Numbered from the stretch's first letter, positions 1-8,480 are shown. The stretch is DNA of 64,000 nt from Arsenicitalea aurantiaca (GCF_003994485.1 NZ_RZNJ01000008.1:22033-86032); one strand, 5' to 3'. Notes: generated by a model not told the origin, from the letters alone. Made by a program: numbers and translations.

Positions 1-1
1 C

Positions 2-556
2 ATCCCGGCGCTGCAAGGGGCGATCGCGGAGCTTGCAGCGAGACTTGGCCCCTTCACCGTCCTCGTCAACAATGCCGGCAATGACGACCGCCGGCCAATC
101 GAGGCGGTGACGCCCGAATACTGGGACGAGCGCCAGGCCACCAATCTGCGCCACCAGTTCTTCGCCGCGCAGGCGGTGCTCGAGGGCATGGAAGCCACGG
201 GCGGCGGCTCCATCATTAATATGGGATCCATTTCCTGGATGCGCGGCGCTGCCGGGCTCATCTTCTACACGACGGCGAAGTCCGCGATCATGGGCATGAC
301 CAAGTCGCTCGCGCGCGAGCTGGGCGAGCGGAATATCCGGGTCAACTCCATCGCGCCCGGCTGGGTGCTGACCGAGCGGCAGGTCGTTCGCGCCAAGGCC
401 ATTTACCAGGGCAAGTTCGCCGAATACCTCGAGGCCCAGTGCCTCAAGGAACACCTTCTGCCCCCCGACATCGCCCGCATGGCGCTGTTCCTGGCGGCAG
501 AGGATTCCCGCCTCATCACGGCACAGACCTTCATCGTCGATGGAGGCGTCGTCTAG
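2..556 (+). CDS. SDR-family NAD(P)-dependent dehydrogenase (5' end outside window)
   Basis: C-terminal two thirds or more of a short-chain dehydrogenase/reductase, a cytosolic NAD(P)-dependent oxidoreductase acting on alcohol or keto groups. The open frame runs in from the window edge. It contains the LVNNAG motif, the catalytic serine in the MGSIS stretch and the Tyr-x-x-x-Lys pair in FYTTAKSA, followed by the usual IRVNSIAPGW segment and a C-terminal FIVDGG. The N-terminal Gly-rich cofactor motif is not in the window. It lies 80 bp upstream of a sugar-type binding protein and on the same strand as the permeases, DapA-like and enolase-like enzymes that follow, so it probably oxidises or reduces a sugar-derived intermediate in that pathway. 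The substrate cannot be read from sequence. Confidence 0.93.
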   Translation: MPALQGAIAELAARLGPFTVLVNNAGNDDRRPIEAVTPEYWDERQATNLRHQFFAAQAVLEGMEATGGGSIINMGSISWMRGAAGLIFYTTAKSAIMGMTKSLARELGERNIRVNSIAPGWVLTERQVVRAKAIYQGKFAEYLEAQCLKEHLLPPDIARMALFLAAEDSRLITAQTFIVDGGVV

Positions 557-636
557 TTCTGGCGGCCGGCGGAACGCGGTCGCACGTCCGATGGACGTTT
601 GAAACACAGTTCCAAGCATCTTTGGGAGGAAACAGG

Positions 637-1905
637 ATGAGATTACTGTCCAGGATCATGAGCACCGTCGCCATTGTCGGCGTGATGGGGCTCGGGACCG
701 CACAGGCTCAGGATTTGAGCTTCATGAGCTTCACCTACGCCGAGGAGGCGAACACCGCGACCGTTCAGGCCCTGCTCGACGGCTTCAACGAAGCCGAAAG
801 CCTCTCGGTCGAGCCGCTGGGCTTCGCCTGGGGCGACATGCAGCGGAACATCTTCCTGCGGGCCCGCTCCAACACGCTGCCCGACGTGGCCCAGTTGTCC
901 GAGCGCTGGCTGCCCACCTTCGCCAATCTCGACAGTCTCGTCGACCTCAACACGGTCTACGGCCAGGAGACGCTCGAGGCGACCTTTGCGCCCGACGCCC
1001 TTGCCATGGGCAATATCGATGGGCGCCAGCTTGCCCTGCCGCTGATCTCGGGCTCGATCGGCCTCGTCGCCAACAAGGCGGTGCTCGAAGAAGCGGGCGT
1101 TGAAGCGCCCACCACGCTCGCCGAGTTCAAGGAGGCGCTGATTGCGGTCCGCGACGCCGTACCGAACTCGGTGCCCTACAGCATGGCCACCAAGAACAAT
1201 GGCTCCATCCTCATCGACTTCATGATCTGGAACTGGGTCCATGGCGGATCGATCATCGATGCCGAAGGCAATGCAGTGGTCGATAGCGCGGAAAGCCGTG
1301 CTGCCCTGCAATTCATGGTCGATCTGATGAACGAGCGACTTGCCGCGCCCGAGATTGATCGCCCCGACAGCCGCCGCCTGCTCGCGCAGGGCGCCTCGGC
1401 CTTCTATTTCGATGCCCCGCAAACCCGGACCTTCCTGCGCGACTTCTCGGGCCAGGGCGAGGCCTTCGACGTCAACGTGCTGCCCCTGAGGACGCCGGTT
1501 CTCAACGAAGGCGACGCGTCCACATCGGTGCAGTGGGGTCATCTGCTCGTCCAGTTTGCCCCCGGCGGAACCGCGTCGGCCGAAGATCCGGCGGACAAGT
1601 TCCTTTCCTACCTGACTTCCGATGCCGTGCAGACCGATTTCCCGCTCAAGATGAGCGCATTGCCGGTCACCAATTCGGCGCGTGCCGCCGTCGCTGACGA
1701 TGCCTATCTCACCGCTTGGGCCGAGGCCACCGGCGCCTCCCGCACGAACGAAGTGGGCATCTGGTCCAACGCCGCCGACATGACCACCATCATCGGCGAG
1801 GAAGTGCAGGGCGCGCTGCTGGGGCAGAAATCGGTCGATGACGCGATTGCCGCCATGCAGGCCCGGCTCACCGAATCCATGGCCAACGCCACGCCCGCCG
1901 GCTGA
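637..1905 (+). CDS. Extracellular solute-binding protein, sugar-type ABC transporter
   Basis: Periplasmic binding protein of the family 1 (MalE/UgpB-like) type, 422 residues, the usual size. The start at 637 is chosen because a GGGAGGA ribosome site lies 6 bases upstream and the protein then begins with a clean signal peptide (basic MRLLSR, hydrophobic core, cleavage near AQAQ-D); an open frame extends further upstream but overlaps the SDR gene. It should capture a sugar or sugar-acid and hand it to the two permeases that follow at 1964 and 2899. A strong stem-loop sits between this gene and the first permease. The ligand is not deducible from sequence, but the downstream DapA-like and enolase-like enzymes fit a sugar-acid. 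Confidence 0.92.
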   Translation: MRLLSRIMSTVAIVGVMGLGTAQAQDLSFMSFTYAEEANTATVQALLDGFNEAESLSVEPLGFAWGDMQRNIFLRARSNTLPDVAQLSERWLPTFANLDSLVDLNTVYGQETLEATFAPDALAMGNIDGRQLALPLISGSIGLVANKAVLEEAGVEAPTTLAEFKEALIAVRDAVPNSVPYSMATKNNGSILIDFMIWNWVHGGSIIDAEGNAVVDSAESRAALQFMVDLMNERLAAPEIDRPDSRRLLAQGASAFYFDAPQTRTFLRDFSGQGEAFDVNVLPLRTPVLNEGDASTSVQWGHLLVQFAPGGTASAEDPADKFLSYLTSDAVQTDFPLKMSALPVTNSARAAVADDAYLTAWAEATGASRTNEVGIWSNAADMTTIIGEEVQGALLGQKSVDDAIAAMQARLTESMANATPAG

Positions 1906-1922
1906 TCCGGTTCGACGCGCCA

Positions 1923-1945
1923 GCCGGTCGCCAAGGGCGGCCGGC
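1923..1945 (+). other. Intercistronic stem-loop after binding-protein gene
   Basis: Ten-base-pair stem with one G-U pair and a three-base loop (GCCGGTCGCC, AAG, GGCGGCCGGC) in the 58-base gap between the binding protein and the first permease. No T-run follows, so it is more likely an RNA-stabilising or attenuating hairpin than a full terminator. Comparable hairpins follow three other binding-protein genes in this window. Confidence 0.6.
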
Positions 1946-1963
1946 TCCATCGAGAGGTCCGAC

Positions 1964-2899
1964 ATGGCAGCCATCGACACCAAGCTTTCCCACTATCCGG
2001 TATCGCCCCGGGCCAGCCGCCGCGGCCTCAAGGCGGGTCAGTCCCGCATCGGCCTCCTGATGCTCCTGCCGGCGGCGATCGCGTTCGCCGCCATCATTCT
2101 CTACCCGTTCCTGCAGGCTCTTGGTCTGTCGCTCTACCAATACACGGTCGAGATGATGTCACCCCAATGGACCGGCCTATCCAATTTCGGGCGCCTGCTT
2201 GGCGACCGGGCCGTCTGGGGCTCGTTTGCGACCACCGCCATCTACGTCACGCTCACGACCCTCGGCACTCTGGTGCTGGGCCTGGGGTGGGCACTGCTGA
2301 TGAACCAGCCTTTCCGTGGGCGCGGTGTGCTGCGCTCGCTGTCGCTGCTGCCCTGGGTCCTGCCCTCCACGGTCTCCGCCTTCATCTGGGGCTGGATCTT
2401 CAATTCGCGCTATGGGGTGCTCAACGCGCTCCTTCTGCAAATGGGCCTCATCGAGTATCCGCAGGCCTGGCTCTCGACCCCGCAGGGCGCGATGCTCGCA
2501 GTGGTGATGACCAAGATCTGGCTTTCCATTCCCCTGTTCATGGCCTTCTTCCTCGCCGGTCTGCAAAATCTCGATCGCGAGCAGATCGACGCCGCCCGCG
2601 TCGACGGCGCGGGAAACTGGGCGATCCTGCGTGATCACATCCTGCCCCATCTGCGCCCTGTGCTGATCATCGTGGTGGTGCTCGGGGTGATCGGCAATCT
2701 GCAGCAGTTCGACACCATCTACGCCCTCACCGGGGGTGGCCCGGTGCGCGCCACGGCCGTGCTCTCGGTCGAGGTCTATCGGCGCGCCTTCGAGCAATGG
2801 GATATCGGCATCGCCTCGGCGATCGGGGTGCTATGGGTCGCCACCCTCCTGCCGCCGGCCTTCCTCTACCTGCGCATGCTGATCAAGGGGAACAATTGA
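1964..2899 (+). CDS. ABC sugar transporter permease, MalF/UgpA type
   Basis: Inner-membrane permease of 311 residues with six predicted hydrophobic segments. The binding-protein-dependent transport signature (EAA loop) is visible in the stretch LDREQIDAARVDGAGNWAIL, where it contacts the ATPase. The start at 1964 avoids the overlap with the upstream binding protein and gives the expected length with a short cytoplasmic tail. The stop overlaps the start of the next permease by one base (TGATG), indicating translational coupling. Together with the product of 2899-3735 it forms the heterodimeric pore. No matching nucleotide-binding subunit occurs in this visible operon. Confidence 0.94.
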   Translation: MAAIDTKLSHYPVSPRASRRGLKAGQSRIGLLMLLPAAIAFAAIILYPFLQALGLSLYQYTVEMMSPQWTGLSNFGRLLGDRAVWGSFATTAIYVTLTTLGTLVLGLGWALLMNQPFRGRGVLRSLSLLPWVLPSTVSAFIWGWIFNSRYGVLNALLLQMGLIEYPQAWLSTPQGAMLAVVMTKIWLSIPLFMAFFLAGLQNLDREQIDAARVDGAGNWAILRDHILPHLRPVLIIVVVLGVIGNLQQFDTIYALTGGGPVRATAVLSVEVYRRAFEQWDIGIASAIGVLWVATLLPPAFLYLRMLIKGNN

Positions 2900-3735
2900 T
2901 GTTCGACCTCTCCTCGACCACCGCCAAGGTCGTCTTCGGGCTGGCGCTGCTCTTTATCGGCTTCTTCCTGTTCTTCCCGCTCTACTGGCTCGTCATCTCT
3001 TCGCTCAAAGGCAATGCCGAGCTCTATCAGATCATTCCGACGCCGGCCCCCGTCATGCCGACGCTCGAGCATTTCGCCAACGCGATCACCCGCGGCAAGC
3101 TGCCGATGTATCTGACCAATTCGCTGATCACCTCGGGCGCCAGCGCCCTGCTGGTGACGGTCCTGGCGCTCTATGCGGGCTACAGCTTCGCCAAGTACCG
3201 GTATTTCGGGCGGCAGCCGGTCATGCTCTTCATGCTGAGCGCGCAGATGTTCCCCTTCGGGCTCCTGCTGATCTCCATCTATCCGATGATGAGCAGCCTC
3301 AACCTGCTCGACACCCAGCTCGGGCTCATCCTCAGCTACATCGTCTTTGCGCTGCCGGTCTCGACCTACATGCTCTACAGCTATTTTGCGCAGGTGCCCG
3401 ACGAGCTGATTGATGCGGCGCGCGCCGATGGCGCAAGCGATCTGCGCATCTTCCACACCATCGTCATCCCCATCTCGATCCCACCGATCGTCACGGTCTT
3501 CCTCTACTCCTTCATGTGGAGCTGGAACGACCTGCTGTATTCGATGACCCTGATCGTATCGGACAGCAAGCGCACCATCGGGCCGGGCCTGCTGCTGACC
3601 TATCTCAACGAAGTCAATTCCGACTGGGGCGGCGCCATGGCCGCCTCACTGATGGCATCCGCGCCGATCGTCATCGCCTTCATGTTCCTCCAACGCTTCT
3701 TCATCCAGGGCGTCACCGCCGGAGCCGTAAAATAA
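2899..3735 (+). CDS. ABC sugar transporter permease, MalG/UgpE type
   Basis: Second permease, 278 residues, six hydrophobic segments. The EAA loop is in the stretch VPDELIDAARADGASDLRIF. Translation starts on the ATG overlapping the previous stop; the stop in turn overlaps the start of the DapA-like gene by one base (TAATG). The tight packing says transporter and catabolic enzymes are made together. Confidence 0.94.
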   Translation: MFDLSSTTAKVVFGLALLFIGFFLFFPLYWLVISSLKGNAELYQIIPTPAPVMPTLEHFANAITRGKLPMYLTNSLITSGASALLVTVLALYAGYSFAKYRYFGRQPVMLFMLSAQMFPFGLLLISIYPMMSSLNLLDTQLGLILSYIVFALPVSTYMLYSYFAQVPDELIDAARADGASDLRIFHTIVIPISIPPIVTVFLYSFMWSWNDLLYSMTLIVSDSKRTIGPGLLLTYLNEVNSDWGGAMAASLMASAPIVIAFMFLQRFFIQGVTAGAVK

Positions 3736-4646
3736 TGTCCAGAACCCTTTCCGGTGCCTTTCCCGTGCTGCCGACGCCGTTCCGCGACGATGGCCAGATC
3801 GACGCCGCCGACTTCCTCTCGGTCATCGATTTCGTCCTCGAAAGCGGGGTGGATGGAGTGGTCTATCCGGGCGTCGCAAGCGAGGTCGATACGCTCACCC
3901 CCGAGGAGCGCCGGAGCCAGGTCGTGGTGCTGGCCGAACGCATCGGTGGCCGGATCCCCATCATCATCGGCGCCAGCGATCCCGATCCGCAGATCGCGGC
4001 TCGCCATGTCGCGCAGGGAGCGGCTGTCGGCGCGGCTGCCGCCATGGTCATTGCTCCGCTCGGGCTCGGCAACGACATTCCAGCGCAGATCGCCTATTTC
4101 CGAGCCGTGGCAACGGGCGCAGAAATCCCGATCATGCTGCAGAACCAGCCTCGGCCCATCGGCGCCGGCCTCACGCCCGAAGAGACGGCGGCCGTGGCCA
4201 ATGCGGTGCCCGAGATCCGCTACATCAAGGAAGAGACAGCGCCATGCGGCCAGCACCTGACGCGCATCAAGGCGGCGGCCGGTGAAACGGTAGAAGCCAT
4301 CTTCGGTGGGGCGGGCGGACGCTATATTACCGACGAGCTTGCCCGCGGCGCCGCCGGCACCATGCCGGCCGCCGAACTTGCCGACATTCACGCCCAGATG
4401 ATGCACGCCTGGCGGGCAGGAGACGTCGCGACGACGCGCAGGCTCTATTATGCCTCGCTGCCGCTCCTCAACTTCCAGGCCGTCTTCCGCATGCACATGA
4501 CAAAGGAAGTGCTGCGCCGCCGCGGGGTCATCGCCAATACCTTCGTACGTGGCAAGGGTCCGAAATTCGACGATGGCGATCGGGCCGAACTCGCCCTGCT
4601 GCTTGCCGATGCCGACCTTCCCTATTCGAACCACAGGCCCAGCTGA
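3735..4646 (+). CDS. DapA-family (class I) lyase/aldolase
   Basis: Dihydrodipicolinate synthase/N-acetylneuraminate lyase superfamily TIM barrel, 303 residues. These enzymes form a Schiff base with a pyruvate-like substrate through a lysine; here that is Lys165 in YIKEE. The usual Tyr of the YNxP motif in true DHDPS is replaced in the corresponding stretch LQNQPRPIG, and the substrate loop reads GVASEVDTLTPEER, so this is not a lysine-biosynthesis enzyme. It sits between a sugar permease and an enolase-superfamily dehydratase with one-base overlaps at both ends, which fits a 2-keto-3-deoxy-sugar-acid aldolase or a related dehydratase. The exact reaction is inference. Confidence 0.9.
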   Translation: MSRTLSGAFPVLPTPFRDDGQIDAADFLSVIDFVLESGVDGVVYPGVASEVDTLTPEERRSQVVVLAERIGGRIPIIIGASDPDPQIAARHVAQGAAVGAAAAMVIAPLGLGNDIPAQIAYFRAVATGAEIPIMLQNQPRPIGAGLTPEETAAVANAVPEIRYIKEETAPCGQHLTRIKAAAGETVEAIFGGAGGRYITDELARGAAGTMPAAELADIHAQMMHAWRAGDVATTRRLYYASLPLLNFQAVFRMHMTKEVLRRRGVIANTFVRGKGPKFDDGDRAELALLLADADLPYSNHRPS

Positions 4647-5830
4647 TGGCTAACACTGTGGACGCCATCGCGAAGGTCGAGACCTTCATCATCTCGATCC
4701 CGCGCGAAACGCCCTATCTCGGGCCCCTCAAGGCCGGCGAGACGATCAATGCCCGCGGCTATTTAGTGCGCAAGGGCAACCGGACGATCTATCCCTCGAC
4801 CGACATGACGCTGCTTGTCCGGATTACAGGCGAAAGCGGCAAGGTCGGCTGGGGCGAGTGCTATGGCATCGTCGCCCCGGAGGCGACCAAGGCCATCATC
4901 GATGATGTGCTCGGTCCCGTGCTCATCGGCCGGGACCCGGCCGATGCAGTGGTCATCCACGAAGACCTCTATGATCTGATGCGCGTCCGCGGCTTCTTCG
5001 GCGGCTTTTACCTCGATGCCCTAGGCGGGATCGACATCGCCCTCTACGACCTCACCGGCAAGGTGCTCGGCGTCCCGGTCTCGACGCTGCTTGGCGGACG
5101 ACGCCACGATACCCTTCCAGCCTATGTGTCGGGTCTTCCGCGCGCCACCATCCAGGAGCGCTGCGATCTGGCCCTCGAATGGATCGGCAAAGGCTACAAG
5201 GGCATCAAGTTCGCCGCAGCAATGTCCGACGAGGGCATCGTCGCCGAAATGGCCGCCTTGCGCGAAGCGGTCGGCCCAGCGATCGACATCATGGTTGATC
5301 TGCACTGGAAGTTCGAAGCCGCCGAAGCCATCCGCCTCATTCGCCGGCTCGAGGCCCATAACCTCTACTTCGCCGAGGCCCCGGTGCAGCCGGAAAATCT
5401 CGAAGGGCAGGCCCGCGTCGCGAGCGGCATCGGCGTGCCCCTGGCGCTCGGCGAGGAGCTCAGAACCGTTTTCGAGTTCCGCCCGCGCTTCGAAGCGCGC
5501 GCCATGAGCATCGTCCAACCCGAAATCGGGCATACCGGAATTACCGAGTTCGTCCAGATCGGCCGCATGGCGCAGGCGTTCCACATGAACGTCATTCCCC
5601 ACGCCTCGATCAGCATCGGCATCTTCATGGCAGCGAGCCTGCAGGCCGCCTCCAGCCTGCAAAACGTGCCCTATCACGAATATCAGCATTCCGTCTTCGA
5701 CCGGAACCTCGCCTACACGACGGGCGACATGGCCTGCAGTGGGGGTGCCTATACCGTCCCGACCGGAGCCGGCCTCGGCGTCGAGCCTTCCGAAGACATT
5801 TTCCGATACGTCATTCGTCGCCAGGATTGA
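4646..5830 (+). CDS. Mandelate racemase/muconate lactonizing enzyme family protein (sugar-acid dehydratase-like)
   Basis: Enolase-superfamily enzyme, 394 residues, with an N-terminal capping domain and a C-terminal barrel. Predicted Mg ligands are Asp218 (MVDLHW), Glu244 (FAEAP) and Glu270 (GEE); His319 (IPHAS) and Lys188 (GIKF) are candidate acid/base residues. The second lysine of a K-x-K pair is absent (KFA), and His220 follows the first metal ligand, both reminiscent of the acid-sugar dehydratases rather than racemases. The gene overlaps the DapA-like gene by one base and ends the operon. A dehydratase followed by a keto-deoxy-acid aldolase would be a classical non-phosphorylated sugar-acid route; substrate unknown. 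Confidence 0.9.
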   Translation: MANTVDAIAKVETFIISIPRETPYLGPLKAGETINARGYLVRKGNRTIYPSTDMTLLVRITGESGKVGWGECYGIVAPEATKAIIDDVLGPVLIGRDPADAVVIHEDLYDLMRVRGFFGGFYLDALGGIDIALYDLTGKVLGVPVSTLLGGRRHDTLPAYVSGLPRATIQERCDLALEWIGKGYKGIKFAAAMSDEGIVAEMAALREAVGPAIDIMVDLHWKFEAAEAIRLIRRLEAHNLYFAEAPVQPENLEGQARVASGIGVPLALGEELRTVFEFRPRFEARAMSIVQPEIGHTGITEFVQIGRMAQAFHMNVIPHASISIGIFMAASLQAASSLQNVPYHEYQHSVFDRNLAYTTGDMACSGGAYTVPTGAGLGVEPSEDIFRYVIRRQD

Positions 5831-5834
5831 CCGG

Positions 5835-5864
5835 AAAAAAAAGGCGGCCCCCGCAGGGGCCGCC
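5835..5864 (-). terminator. Intrinsic terminator of the 5872-6438 gene
   Basis: Perfect 9-base-pair stem (GGCGGCCCC, loop CGCA, GGGGCCGCC) at 5843-5864. On the plus strand it is preceded by eight A residues (5835-5842), which become a U-run after the hairpin on the minus strand. It lies right after the minus-strand stop and also between the two convergent genes. Confidence 0.85.
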
Positions 5865-5871
5865 CGAGAGC

Positions 5872-6438
5872 TTAAGCCTCGTCGTCGACGATCAGGGTCA
5901 GATTGCCTTCGCCTGAGGCGGTGATGGCCACGACGTCCTCGAGCGTGAAGTCGCCTTCGGCACTCAGGGCGGCTTCGACTTCGGCGCGCAGTTCGCTGTT
6001 GGCGGTGATGGCAGCCCGGAGATCCGCGAGGGTCGAGGTCTGCGCGTTCACGGCCTGATCGAGCGCATTGGCGTTCTCTGCCGCATTGCCCTTGAGTTCA
6101 GAGAGGGTGATCACCTCCACCTCGATATCGGCGGCCAGCCCTTCGATGTCGGCCGCCGTCATGCTCGAGGTGCGCAGGCTCGAGATCACTGAGCCGTAAT
6201 TGGTGCTTGCCGAAGCACCGAGCGCAGCGTTCCCGCTGGCGCCGGCGCCGCCGGCATTGGCGTTCGCCCCGGCATTTGCATTGGTGTTTGCGCCTGCATC
6301 GACGCCGACGCCACCGGCATCGACGCTGACGCCGCCCGATGCACCGACTGCGCCGCCCGCATCCGCCTGGGCCAGCGCCGCAGTGGAGGTGCCGACGAGA
6401 AAGGCTGCCGTGGTCACGATCTTGGCGAGAGTTTTCAT
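5872..6438 (-). CDS. Secreted Gly/Ala/Asn-rich protein of unknown function
   Basis: 188 residues starting at the ATG at 6438, which has an AAGGAG ribosome site about 8 bases upstream; a longer frame to 6501 lacks such a site. Signal peptide MKTLAKIVTTAAFLVG with cleavage near ALA-QA. Residues about 25-80 are low complexity (Gly, Ala, Val, Asn, Asp; repeated DAGG and NANAGA blocks). Residues about 85-180 look alpha-helical and acidic, ending in a patch of Leu/Ile/Val. Predicted to be exported to the periplasm or outside. No catalytic motif visible. Monocistronic, with its own terminator. Function not recognised. Confidence 0.8.
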   Translation of the reverse strand: MKTLAKIVTTAAFLVGTSTAALAQADAGGAVGASGGVSVDAGGVGVDAGANTNANAGANANAGGAGASGNAALGASASTNYGSVISSLRTSSMTAADIEGLAADIEVEVITLSELKGNAAENANALDQAVNAQTSTLADLRAAITANSELRAEVEAALSAEGDFTLEDVVAITASGEGNLTLIVDDEA

Positions 6439-6592
6439 TGTTCTTACTCCTTGTTGTCCGCCCGCCCCTTTCAACCCGTTCCCCGGGAGGACGTTGCGCA
6501 ATTCAACAGGAGTGAATCTTTGTCATCGTATTGACAGCTAAGACCTATTTGGCCTCCACGCTGCGGAGGGCCGCGCCTCCGTCTTTTACCCC

Positions 6593-6621
6593 GAAAGAAA
6601 AAGCCCGGCTCGCGCCGGGCT
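6593..6621 (-). terminator. Intrinsic terminator of the PRC-barrel gene
   Basis: Eight-base-pair perfect stem AGCCCGGC, loop TCGC, GCCGGGCT at 6602-6621, next to an A-rich tract on the plus strand (6593-6601), i.e. a U-rich tail on the minus-strand transcript. Placed 7 bases after the minus-strand stop at 6628. Confidence 0.85.
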
Positions 6622-6627
6622 CTTTGC

Positions 6628-6915
6628 TCAGTGGTGATGCTCGGGCATCTCCTTGAGCTGATCCTTGGTCCAGCTCGTCACGGCATGGACGTCGCCATCC
6701 TCGTCGCGCATGAACTGCAGGTCGCTCAGAGGCACCGCCACTGGCTTGGCGCCAATGCCCAGGAACCCGCCCACATCGACGATGACGGAGCTTCCGCCAT
6801 GGACGTGGTCGACCTTGCCGACCTTGTGGTCGTCCGCGCCATAGATCGTCGCGCCCTCGAGGATGTCGGGGGTAAGCTCGCTCGGGGTGAGCCGCACGTG
6901 GTTGCTATGGTCCAT
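6628..6915 (-). CDS. PRC-barrel domain protein
   Basis: Small 95-residue cytosolic protein. The start at 6915 is set by the GAAAGGAG site just upstream; an open frame to 7005 has no such site. The core (about residues 18-75: ILEGATIYGADDHKVGKVDH, then VIVDVGGFLGIGAKPVAVPL) is the PRC-barrel fold found in RimM and in alphaproteobacterial photosynthetic-reaction-centre H-like proteins, which bind partner proteins or lipids at the membrane surface. C-terminal His run. Probably a stress or envelope-associated factor; no specific partner is visible nearby. Confidence 0.85.
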   Translation of the reverse strand: MDHSNHVRLTPSELTPDILEGATIYGADDHKVGKVDHVHGGSSVIVDVGGFLGIGAKPVAVPLSDLQFMRDEDGDVHAVTSWTKDQLKEMPEHHH

Positions 6916-7001
6916 TGGATGTCTCCTTTCGGTTGATAGAGGCAGAACCCCCCGGGGCCGGCATGCGTTCCGAAAAGCCTCGGGGCGCTTTGCCACATAG
7001 C

Positions 7002-7394
7002 TCACTCCAGCGCGTCGCTGAGGTCGCGGGCCCAGAGAAAACCGATGATGGCGCCCTTCACCGGACGCAGCAGAAGGAGCGGCACCAGAACCGAAAGCGG
7101 CACCATCACCATCAGATAGGCTGCCGGGCTCGATCGGCCGCTGAGTTCCATCTCGAGCATGACGAAGATCAGCACATGCGCCACGATCATGATCATGATG
7201 AAGGGCAGGAAGAGCCCGACCGCGTAGCGCGCGAGGGGTTCACCGCACACCGGACAGGCCGCGACCTGTTCGATGAAGCGGGGAAAGAGCCTGCCCTCCC
7301 CGCAGCGCGGGCACCTGCACCGCAAACCATTCCAGATCGCACGACCCGTACCGGGCTTCGGAAAACGCTCGAGCGACACTTTGCGCCTCCTCAT
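7002..7394 (-). CDS. DUF983 family membrane protein with zinc-ribbon
   Basis: 130 residues. Two CxxC pairs (CPRC near residue 28 and CPVC near 47) form a probable zinc ribbon, followed by two hydrophobic segments (about residues 57-85 and 90-115). This is the layout of DUF983, a short inner-membrane protein common in alphaproteobacteria, often near cytochrome oxidase genes. Its neighbours here give no functional clue. Function unknown. Confidence 0.85.
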   Translation of the reverse strand: MRRRKVSLERFPKPGTGRAIWNGLRCRCPRCGEGRLFPRFIEQVAACPVCGEPLARYAVGLFLPFIMIMIVAHVLIFVMLEMELSGRSSPAAYLMVMVPLSVLVPLLLLRPVKGAIIGFLWARDLSDALE

Positions 7395-7502
7395 GTTCGG
7401 CGTTCGTGACCGTCAGGCGACCAACCGCGTCAACGCGCGCAGGGTTCCGAAAATGACCTGGGCCGCATGCCCCCTCATGGCCTTGCCAACACCCCAGGGT
7501 CG

Positions 7503-8405
7503 TCAGGAGCGCGCCTCGACCAGTTTCCGGCTGGTGATCTTCATCAGCTCGAGCGCCGTCGTCACGATCGAGGGCGTCGGCGCATTGCGTGAGGTGATGG
7601 CGGCAAAGGTGTGCGGCAGGCTGATCTCGAAGCTGCGCACGGCGATGTTGGGGCGAACCTCGCGGCTGGCGATCAGCGCGTTGGCGAGGGTAATGCCGAT
7701 GCCCGCTTCGACAAAGGACCGCGCCACATCCACCGCATGCGTCTCGAGCACGACATTGGGAACGATGCCGGCCTTCTCCATCGCTTCGTCGAGCTGGACG
7801 CGGAACGGGCGATGCCGACCGAGCAGGACGAGCGGCACGCCGCGCAGATCGCGTACGCGCACCATGTCGAGCCGCGCCAGCGGGTGGTCCTGGGGGATCA
7901 GGGCCACTGTCGGGGCCGTCACCAGTTCCTCGAGCGCAATGGCGGGGTGATCGACCGGGGTCTTGATGAGGCCGATATCGGCGCGACGCATGGCAACGGC
8001 GTTGACCGCCTCGTGATAGGTGAAGAGATCGACCGAAAACTTGAGCCGGGGATATCGCTCCTGCATGGCTCTGAGAACGGGCGGCAGGAGGCTGGTCGCC
8101 AGGCCGTGGGGCGTCGCGATCTTCAGGGGACGCTGGCCCCAGCGGTCGGCGCTGGCGACGGCCTCGACGCCTTCGAGCGCCCTGCTGACCTCTTCGATCA
8201 ACTGTCTCGCGCTGTCGGTGGGATAGAGCCGCCCCTGTCGCCGTTCGAAGAGGACCTCCGCCCGCGCGGTTTCAAGCTCTGAAATCAGCCGGCTGACCGA
8301 GGGTTGGGACACGCTCAGCACCTTGGCGGCGTGGAGCGTCGAGCCCACCGTCATCACCGCGCGGAAGGCCCGCAGATGGCGCAGTTCAATCCCCGTTTCG
8401 GGCAT
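7503..8405 (-). CDS. LysR-family transcriptional regulator of the peptide-transport operon
   Basis: 300 residues. N-terminal winged helix-turn-helix (residues about 8-65, LRHLRAFRAVMTVGSTLHAA to SQPSVSRLISELE) and a C-terminal periplasmic-binding-like effector domain. It is divergent from the Dpp-type operon starting at 8543; the 137-base gap holds two perfect inverted repeats (8423-8437 and 8464-8480) of LysR operator type. It most likely activates the transporter operon in response to a small ligand and represses itself. Effector unknown. Confidence 0.92.
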   Translation of the reverse strand: MPETGIELRHLRAFRAVMTVGSTLHAAKVLSVSQPSVSRLISELETARAEVLFERRQGRLYPTDSARQLIEEVSRALEGVEAVASADRWGQRPLKIATPHGLATSLLPPVLRAMQERYPRLKFSVDLFTYHEAVNAVAMRRADIGLIKTPVDHPAIALEELVTAPTVALIPQDHPLARLDMVRVRDLRGVPLVLLGRHRPFRVQLDEAMEKAGIVPNVVLETHAVDVARSFVEAGIGITLANALIASREVRPNIAVRSFEISLPHTFAAITSRNAPTPSIVTTALELMKITSRKLVEARS

Positions 8406-8422
8406 CGCCTCAGCCCCGATCT

Positions 8423-8437
8423 ATTTGTCCGGCAAAT
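8423..8437. promoter_or_regulatory. Inverted repeat, candidate LysR autoregulatory operator
   Basis: ATTTG-N5-CAAAT perfect inverted repeat 18 bases before the LysR start codon, in the divergent promoter region between the regulator and the peptide transporter. Confidence 0.45.
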
Positions 8438-8463
8438 ACACTCATTTGGGTAGATCATAAGAT

Positions 8464-8480
8464 TGCACTGCGCAAGTGCA
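8464..8480. promoter_or_regulatory. Inverted repeat of T-N11-A type, candidate LysR operator
   Basis: TGCACT-N5-AGTGCA, a perfect 6-base inverted repeat with the 17-base geometry typical of LysR-type sites, midway between the divergent LysR gene and the first transporter gene (start 8543). Position fits activation of the transporter operon. Confidence 0.5.

Noticed and set aside
643..1983. 446-residue minus-strand open frame
   Set aside because: Antisense shadow of the binding-protein gene; Arg/His/Gly-rich text, no family, no ribosome site.
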